Source of the DNA: Branchiostoma floridae
Lineage: Eukaryota > Chordata > Leptocardii > Amphioxiformes > Branchiostomatidae
DNA length: 64,000 bases
Direction of reading: 5' to 3'
NCBI RefSeq assembly: GCF_000003815.2
Contig: NC_049981.1
Span: 28,918,917 to 28,982,916, forward strand
Made by a program: the position numbers and the translations under genes. Positions 58,701 through 64,000 of the stretch are shown in pieces; position 1 is the stretch's first letter; each line of letters opens with the position of its first letter. The notes below the pieces were generated by a model. That model did no database searches and was not told where the DNA came from. It was given only the letters and a program-made list of their open reading frames with translations.

Positions 58701-61279
58701 TGTGCTAAATGGCAAATTATTTTTCTGGATGTTCTCCACATATCAGGGAGTCAAATAAATCCACTTACTATGACTTTGGTAGAGAAACAGGTATCAGAGT
58801 ATATAAAATGTCAATTTGGACCAGTGACCTATCTGACCTGACCTGGACCTCCTTATGCCCCAAGAAAAACAACAAGGAAGCATGCATGTAGAACTCATTA
58901 GACACGGTTATATCAGCTCATTTGATCTCAACAAAAACAGCTGGGTGTTTGCCTTGCTGTCCCTCAAGGATTTCCCTGTCATCACTCCTGTAAGCCTCCA
59001 ACAAAATTATCCACCAAACTGTCTCTATTTCTGCTAAATTTACTAAATAAACCTGTAGAAAACTGAAGCCAAAACACACGCTGGAGGCCTCAGAAACAGG
59101 GCTCAAATGCTACATCCCTTCTGGTTGGTCAAAGATACAAGCATCCTGATTGGCAGACTCTGCCAAATTTCCCATTTCACAGTAGTCAGTTTGAATTTCC
59201 CGCCGGAATTAAACCTGAAGCCACGATCGTGGCTTCTCGTGTCCTATGGGAAAGCCATGATAGTGGCTTCTCGTGCTGAGAGGGTTAATGGTTCTTTTGT
59301 GCTGTACATAGCACCTATTATTGGTATTACATGCATTAGTGGAAAAGTAATAGCTTTTTAGCACGCTAAAACTGAATCAAGATAAACTTATTTTTTTCTG
59401 AACCCTCCTCAGGATGCCCTAAGGTTTGGTCCCAAACCCTTCCCCACATCAGGTTCCATGTCCCTGTCCACCCCCCTCCCCAGACCAGGGGTCCTCCTAC
59501 TTCATGTGTGTGCCAAACCAGAACAGGAACCTGATCAGGTAATTCTGAACCCTTCTCTTCTTGCAGCATCTTTTGGATTGATTGTTGTGCCTTCTGTTTT
59601 TGTTTATCTAGTTCTTGTACTACACTTATATTGTCAAGAAGGTTATAACCTATTGGATATTGTATAAATTGGCTTGCTTATAAAAAATAAAATAATGAAG
59701 AATAGCTGTCAGTTAAAAGCTGTATTCTAGTATATAAATCATATTATACATGTACTCAGTTGGGTTGTTGGATGGTATTCAGCACCAAGGCTAGTCACTA
59801 GTGTAAAGTAACAATTGACCCGCCCTGTCCCTCACCCGAAGGATACTCAGATGAAAGGAGGCTCAGACGAGGACTGCTCTGAAGTGTAGCTCTACTAGCT
59901 GTATTCTTGGAAACATGGGACAGATCCATGCTCCCGCTACCGAACCGGTCGAATCCGAATCCCGTGACCTCGGGGGTCATTGGGCTATACTACTGCCGTG
60001 GGGGGGGGGGGGGGGGGGGGCATGCCATTTTGGCCTCTTACACTAGCAACACTGTTTACATTGTGTTATCCCCATCTTGGACATAACATGTGTATTTTCT
60101 TACCAAAACTGCCAACTGAATGAATTCAACTGAATTGTTTTGTCTTGGTGGGTAGACCTTGTTAGCCTGAGTACCATCCGTATTCTACCGGGGCTCCTTA
60201 CACTCGCTACCCCTAAAAAATACGTCTGAAACTGCTCAGGCAGAGACGGTTTGGCATTTGAATATTCGGCCATTTTTTTAGGGAAGTGAGTGTAAGGAGC
60301 CCTGGTAGAAATAGGATGGTACTCAGGATGGTACTAAGACCTTGTGCCTACAACCAACCAATTTAAATTGCAGCATGAGGAATCTTCAAAGAGAAAACTG
60401 CATGCTGCACTGTCTGTTGTGTTGTGTTTTGTAAGTCTTTCTTGCTTGTTACACACATTACTTCACCACTATGAACTGTGCCATTTATCATTTTATTTTT
60501 TCAGACTACTTCAGTGAGACTTCATAAAATAACAGATGACACAGTTTTGGTGCTGTGGGATGACAAATGTGTTAACTCCAGGTATGATGAGTTTTGAACA
60601 ACAAAAGCCAAGTAAAAGTAGCTCAGATGCATCATAGTAAGGACTGAAGATAATTGCAATTATTTCTGCTTCACTGTTTTGCATGGGGTGGTAGAACTGT
60701 GATTGGGTCTTCCAAAATTTACTTAAGACACATGAACGTTAGACATTGGAGTTAAAAAGATCTTACAGTTGATAACGAAACATCACTACTTGACAAACTG
60801 TTACAATTGTCTGTTGCAGATGTCTGCTAACATTTGAAGTGGAATTCTCCAGCTCTAGCCAGAAGGGACCATACAAAAGGATCAACCAAAGAGACCAGAT
60901 CTTCACTGCTTTTGTATATTCACCCACCCAGATTTCTTCAGGTTTGCAAATGTCAATCTCATGGTCTTCTGTATAACATTTGTGAGAACTCTTCATGTCG
61001 GCAGAGGCAGTTGTTGTTAATGAGTTACATCCTCGTGACAAACTTTGTGGTGGCAACCCATGTATTGGGGCTACTCGTCCATTTTAGCCCTTTGGATTTT
61101 TCCTTATCTTTCCTTCTTCTCTGAAATAGCAATTGTGTAATGTGTTTGTTAGGTCCTTTCAGCAATCTTGGTTCAATGTTTCAGGTCTTCCAGTGACCAC
61201 AGTGCATGGTTGGTACCGTGTGCGCGCAGTAGACTACTGGGGGCGGGCTGGAGAGTATTCACTGCCACAGAAACTATAG
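49787..61279 (+). CDS. IDUA: alpha-L-iduronidase, lysosomal (complete)
   Basis: Sixteen exons: 49787-49947, 50873-51013, 51950-52140, 52727-52822, 53442-53644, 53775-53878, 54145-54223, 54811-54939, 55932-56055, 56342-56417, 56833-56945, 57526-57647, 59413-59538, 60505-60581, 60820-60941, 61185-61279. All phases join; 652 residues (human 653). A signal peptide ([15 protein letters not shown]) leads to the GH39 barrel: [68 protein letters not shown], then a C-terminal beta domain ending [16 protein letters not shown]. The acid/base Glu of WNEP is residue 182, as in human. The nucleophile Glu of NEADP is residue 300 (human 299) and its codon follows the exon 6/7 join. Several N-glycosylation sites are present. 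It removes terminal iduronic acid from dermatan and heparan sulphate. AATAAA at 61340-61345. Confidence 0.97.
50585..50880 (+). mobile_element. 5S rRNA-derived SINE in IDUA intron 1
   Basis: Bases 50587-50697 follow 5S rRNA: 'acggccacg' start, 'gatctcggaatttaagcaacg' (A box region), 'ggtctggtcagtacttggat' (intermediate element and C box), and 'attgctgtagcct' end. A SINE body with 'gggaggga.ataaaacgggggtcccgtg' and a tail of ttattatc units (~50837-50862) follow. A SINE3-like origin is likely. It is not a 5S gene, as several conserved positions are changed and no terminator T-run follows. Confidence 0.8.
51105..51766 (+). repeat. direct duplication of ~150 bases in IDUA intron 2
   Basis: 'ccaagaaggttatatttttg' through 'aacttaagaagctga' and 'gtgtggattttcatgatatt' occurs at 51105-51208 plus 51569-51619, and again at about 51620-51766. 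The first copy is split by the MITE at 51209-51565; the second is the uninterrupted form. Confidence 0.85.
51209..51565. mobile_element. PIF/Harbinger-like MITE
   Basis: Ends GGCCACACCAATTTAATTTC and its inverse, with TGA duplicated on both sides (51206-51208, 51566-51568). The neighbouring direct repeat shows the empty site agctgagtgtgg. A 3-base target duplication fits the PIF/Harbinger group. No transposase frame. Confidence 0.8.
51757..51842 (+). repeat. 11-base GC-rich tandem repeat
   Basis: About eight near-perfect units of gcacggctgcc in an otherwise AT-rich intron. The seed unit is already present once at ~51601-51612. Confidence 0.95.
52289..52388. other. assembly gap (100 N)
   Basis: Exactly 100 N in IDUA intron 3. 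Exon phases across it (52140 to 52727) are consistent, so no coding sequence need be missing. Confidence 0.99.
52895..53310 (+). repeat. ~35-base minisatellite in IDUA intron 4
   Basis: About twelve imperfect units of 'ggtctcaccatccctgtcct' plus 'tggtactgaat', drifting to 'gaccttaccatcactgtcct' variants on the right. Confidence 0.9.
54518..54801 (+). mobile_element. composite element with tRNA-like B box, copy 2
   Basis: Starts 'tttttgccggtgcgtagcat', holds gatgcatggatggatgg and a B-box-like GTAGGTTCGAACCCC (near 54617), and ends 'gcaccggccagcttttttcagaag'. Shares about 170 bases of T-rich 3' part with 38383-38940. It stops some 10 bases before IDUA exon 8 (54811), so it supplies most of that exon's polypyrimidine tract. 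Confidence 0.7.
55052..55841. mobile_element. inverted-repeat DNA element in IDUA intron 8
   Basis: Ends TAATGGACCGATCCCAA and its inverse. Secondary inverted words (cgaacacctccgtcaaaaac near 55099, inverse near 55758) extend the arms to about 85 bases. 790 bases, possible TA target. No transposase recognised in the interior. Confidence 0.75.
57040..57245 (+). mobile_element. headless SINE-body repeat in IDUA intron 11
   Basis: Contains 'atctctcggataggatgttt', 'ggggagagccacaccc' and 'ttaaagaacccaccacattt'. The same body words occur at 62410-62640, inverted at 61440-61790, and in part after the 5S head at 50720. Confidence 0.6.
57816..58181. mobile_element. hAT-like MITE in IDUA intron 12
   Basis: Ends CAGGGTTGTAGCCAGC and its inverse. 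GATGGAAC is duplicated on both sides (57808-57815, 58182-58189). 366 bases, non-coding. Confidence 0.9.
58199..59284. mobile_element. piggyBac-like non-autonomous element in IDUA intron 12
   Basis: TTAA on both sides (58195-58198, 59285-59288). Ends CCCTCTCAACACG and CGTGCTGAGAGGG differ at one position. A TTAA target with CCC-starting ends is the piggyBac signature. Subterminal palindrome aagccacgatcgtggctt near 59217. No transposase frame. Confidence 0.75.
60000..60020. repeat. G mononucleotide run
   Basis: About 21 consecutive G in IDUA intron 13. The length is likely to be unreliable in sequencing. Confidence 0.9.
60166..60327. mobile_element. short foldback MITE in IDUA intron 13
   Basis: About 55-base inverted arms beginning CCTGAGTACCATCC and ending GGATGGTACTCAGG. 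162 bases. Target duplication not clear. Confidence 0.75.
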
Positions 61280-61339
61280 AATTAACACCACATTGCTGAC
61301 AGTGCTATTGTTACTTTATACTTGTGTTATCCACCACAA

Positions 61340-61345
61340 AATAAA
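61340..61345 (+). promoter_or_regulatory. IDUA polyadenylation signal
   Basis: AATAAA 61 bases after the IDUA stop codon, with no other signal nearby. Confidence 0.65.
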
Positions 61346-61439
61346 AACAGAATGGTGGAGGAATTTTCAGTAGAGATGTTGCAGCAGTATGTATACCTTT
61401 AGTGCTAAGCAGTGATCATTTGTACAACAAAGTTTATTT

Positions 61440-61790
61440 ATTTATTTGTTCAGCTGTTTACAAACAGCCAGGGCTGCCCAATTGCAACTAGCCGTAGGCT
61501 ATTGTCAAGGGCTAACCCTGTACATGTTCGCACATGATGGGTTATACCGCCCTTTACGGGGTGACACACCCGTCCGGGTGAATGATGTAGATCACCATGT
61601 GGCTGATACGACTGAGGTTCGCCAGGCCTCCATCCGGGTGATTTGAAGTGAATCACCAACTCCCGACAGAAGGATTTGCACCAACGCACACCGCACCATC
61701 GCACGTGTGGGGGTTCTTTAACGTGCATGGGGTATGGCTCTCCCCATACACGGGAAACTGCTGTTCTGAATTGAATTCTGTGTGACAAAA
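61440..61790 (-). mobile_element. SINE-body repeat, inverted
   Basis: On the minus strand it reads 'tatggggagagccatacccc', then 'cacgttaaagaacccccaca'. On the plus strand it begins with 'agccagggctgcccaa', a word also present 3' of the HNMT-like stop (about 33863), so that site also holds a remnant. Confidence 0.55.
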
Positions 61791-61912
61791 TAGTGTAAAA
61801 AATGACTCAAAGTCTTCCTGTACAACCTTTTGTACAACTTTTGTACGAGTGGGGTCGTGTAGCATTGCAGCAGGATGTTTAAGCCGGAACCAAGAGGTCC
61901 CAGGTTCCAATA

Positions 61913-62396
61913 CAGTCAAACCTGTATCAGTGGCCACCTTTGCATACCGGCCACCTGGCCATAGTGGCCACTTTTTGTCGGTCCCTTGGATTCGTAATGA
62001 TTAAGAAATAGGCTTAGCGGCCACCTGTCCAACGCGGCCACGGCCACACCATTTCAGGTCCCGTTGATACAGAAACACTGCCTATTGCAACCATACTGCA
62101 GCCTTATGTCACCCTGCACCGAGTTTGAAATTGTAGTTGCGAGGATTTGGAGTTCCTGACAGGGTCATTTTGGCGGTTGCAGAAGATATGCATGCCTTGA
62201 GCATCAAAGTGCAAGTCTTTGGCGGTGAATTTACCAATCGGGACAATGTTACTTGGTGAGAAAGATTAGTAGGAACTGAAATCATGTGTAGCTTGCTCAT
62301 GGTCAATTGATCAACATTTTCTCTATAGTGGCCACCTGTCTATAGTGGCCATATTTCTCCAGTCCCTTGAGTGGCCGCTATAGACAGGTTTGACTG
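61913..62396. mobile_element. long member of the CAGTCAAACC TA-target family
   Basis: CAGTCAAACCTGTATCAGTG...tatagacaggTTTGACTG, flanked by TA (61911-61912, 62397-62398). The 484-base length exceeds the 178-base forms at 34467-34828 because of a unique middle (62060-62320) not shared with them. Confidence 0.85.
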
Positions 62397-62409
62397 TATA
62401 TCACAGATC

Positions 62410-62640
62410 TTATGCAGTCTTAAGCCCTTGCAAAAGGCTTTTACACAAATATCATCACTTCACTCAGGTGGAAGTGAGTACCTAGCTTCGGTCAGGGCCG
62501 TCCCACGGATAGGACGTTAAATGGAGATCCCATGTTTCAGGACAGTCACACCTCGAGCATGTTTAAGAACCCGCCACACTTATCAAAAAGAGTAGGGGTC
62601 CTTCCCGGTGTGAGTGGATCAAACATCACAGTATGTTTTC
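62410..62640 (+). mobile_element. SINE-body repeat
   Basis: 'tcccacggataggacgttaa', 'atggagatcccatgt' and 'gtttaagaacccgccacact' match 57040-57245. No pol III promoter head at this copy. Confidence 0.55.
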
Positions 62641-62929
62641 TGGATTGACATCTTGAAAAGTTGATAGTCTCCTGTCATGTCAATCCATGCACAAATCTAA
62701 TTGAATGAATAAATAAATTTTATGAGATAATCATGTCATAAAGGGCTCTGAATTGAGTGATGTGTATTTTGATGTTTCCTAATTGCATATACAAGTACCA
62801 CAATAAAAAGATCACTGTGGGAGCCTATTAGTGTTTTTTAGGTCTTCAAATAACTCAATAAAGGAAGAGTAGATTTTGCACATTCTCAAAAACGTCTTTG
62901 TCAGAAAGTAAGTACTTGCCACTCTTCCT

Positions 62930-63080
62930 CTGCCACCAAAGCCCAAAAAGAACAAGAAACAACCACAGCTACAAGTTTCAATGTAATCAACCTGGAATCG
63001 ATCTCCATAAAACAACAGACAGATGGTTGGTGCTTAGAGAAAGAAGAACAACAAAAAAGTTTGCAAAAACACTGAACATG
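62930..63080 (+). mobile_element. degenerate LINE C-terminal fragment
   Basis: A frame reads PKRTRNNHSYKFQ followed by GIDLHKT, resembling RTRNSHDFKYQ...ARIDVFK of the element at 6372-6563. The rest is decayed. Confidence 0.45.
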
Positions 63081-64000
63081 TGACCACCAAAAACTACATA
63101 TCATACATGACGTAAGATCTTAAGATTTTGTACCTTACTTAGTACTAGTAATACACCGTTTTACAAATCCTACATTGACGTCAATGATTCCTGCGCATAG
63201 TGCACCAGTACAGGCAGACTCAAGAAAAGTCCTGAACACAACATGAAATGTTGTTATTGTTGTTTGTATCAAGAAACTCAGTGTTTCAAAACCCAACATC
63301 TAGTTCCAAATTCAATTCAGAGATAAAACAACACATCTTTCACATAAAAGTAATGTCGCCTGCGTTTGCTACCAGGATGATTTTAAAAAGTGCATGGGTA
63401 GGCCTGTCCCAAGTTTCTGTACTTAGTGACAAAGGTAATCTTTTCTAGTTATTTTCTACAGAGTAATATCAAAGTTTGAGTGTAACTGTTAGTTAACTTA
63501 TAGTAGTCTATAAGTCAGAGATGCCTCTGACAAACTAGCGGACTATTCTAGCACCAATGTTTGGCTGGTTTTCTTGCATGCCCCTAAGTGCATAGTTTTG
63601 ACAGCAAAGTCCTTGATCCACCACTGTATGTACAGTTATTGATAAGTACACATACTTTTCAACACAGACACATCCACTTTAATGTTGAATACATTCTAAT
63701 AGATGTAATTCTACCCAGCTTTCAGAAATTGTTACTTCTGTATAATGCTATTGAGTGAAAGGAAAAACAGTCTGACAATAATCACAATAAGAGGTCAAAA
63801 TTGTATCACTTGAAATACCATATCTTATTTTACCAATCTATGATTTCTCACTTTTTTACCTTTGGTTAAAATTCACAAAGATGTGATAATTATAACCTGC
63901 CTAGCTTCTTTAAATAGCTTTGACAAGTAAGTACCCTTGCACGTACAGCCTCCCAAACACCAGCAGAAAAGGTGCATGGCATTCTGTTCAGATACAGTCA
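63081..64000. other. no gene recognised
   Basis: AT-rich with no supported exon. The last eight bases (tacagtca) could be the start of another CAGTCAAACC-family MITE, cut by the window end. Confidence 0.4.

Noticed and set aside
62109-62306. 65-residue minus-strand frame inside the long MITE as a captured gene piece
   Set aside because: No family recognised and no second copy to test. Kept only as the unique middle of the element.
63993-64000. start of another CAGTCAAACC MITE at the window end
   Set aside because: Only TA plus six matching bases are visible before the sequence stops.

Overview
The window looks like a chordate nuclear genome, most probably an amphioxus (Branchiostoma). Genes carry many small phased introns. 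The predicted proteins align well with vertebrate lysosomal, mitochondrial and LIM proteins over their whole length. Introns and intergenic DNA are crowded with short non-autonomous transposons and SINEs, and there are three 100-base assembly gaps (164-263, 27097-27196, 52289-52388). The species is inferred. All similarities rest on recognised motifs and remembered families; no search was run.

Layout. 1-5584 is gene-free repeat-rich DNA: a MITE fragment, a large inverted-repeat element with G/C-run arrays, a mariner-like MITE and an AT minisatellite. 5585-18536 and 22350-39746 are two copies of one block holding the 3' end of an Alp/Enigma-type LIM gene (+), an HNMT-like methyltransferase (+) and the mitochondrial Mg2+ channel MRS2 (-). 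The upstream copy has intact LIM terminal exons (6204-8999), a broken HNMT piece and an MRS2 piece that lacks exons 1-3, carries a transposon inside exon 7 and has a frameshift in exon 8. It abuts 18541, where a LIM gene resumes at its ALP-type LIM exon and runs to 25502. Complete HNMT-like (32031-33801) and MRS2 (41217 down to 35328) genes follow. The simplest reading is one tandem duplication with breakpoints inside the LIM gene and MRS2, followed by decay of the redundant parts. Co-assembly of two haplotypes is the main alternative.

Downstream of the duplication are a Maf/ASMTL-type nucleotide pyrophosphatase (41583-44573, head-to-head with MRS2), a type II membrane collagen-like protein with a furin-type site and a Cys-rich end (47763 down to 45167), and a complete 16-exon alpha-L-iduronidase gene (IDUA, 49787-61279, 652 aa, both catalytic glutamates present). 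IDUA introns hold a 5S rRNA-derived SINE, a PIF-like MITE with a matching empty site, and hAT-like and piggyBac-like elements. 61280-64000 holds only repeats.

The genes belong to unrelated pathways: sarcomere/cytoskeletal scaffolding, small-molecule methylation, mitochondrial Mg2+ uptake, nucleotide-pool sanitation, extracellular matrix and glycosaminoglycan degradation. They are ordinary eukaryotic neighbours, not an operon-like system. The most informative content is the duplication with complementary gene truncation, and a set of transposon insertions with empty sites preserved in the paralogous copy. I did not find a convincing new multi-gene system.
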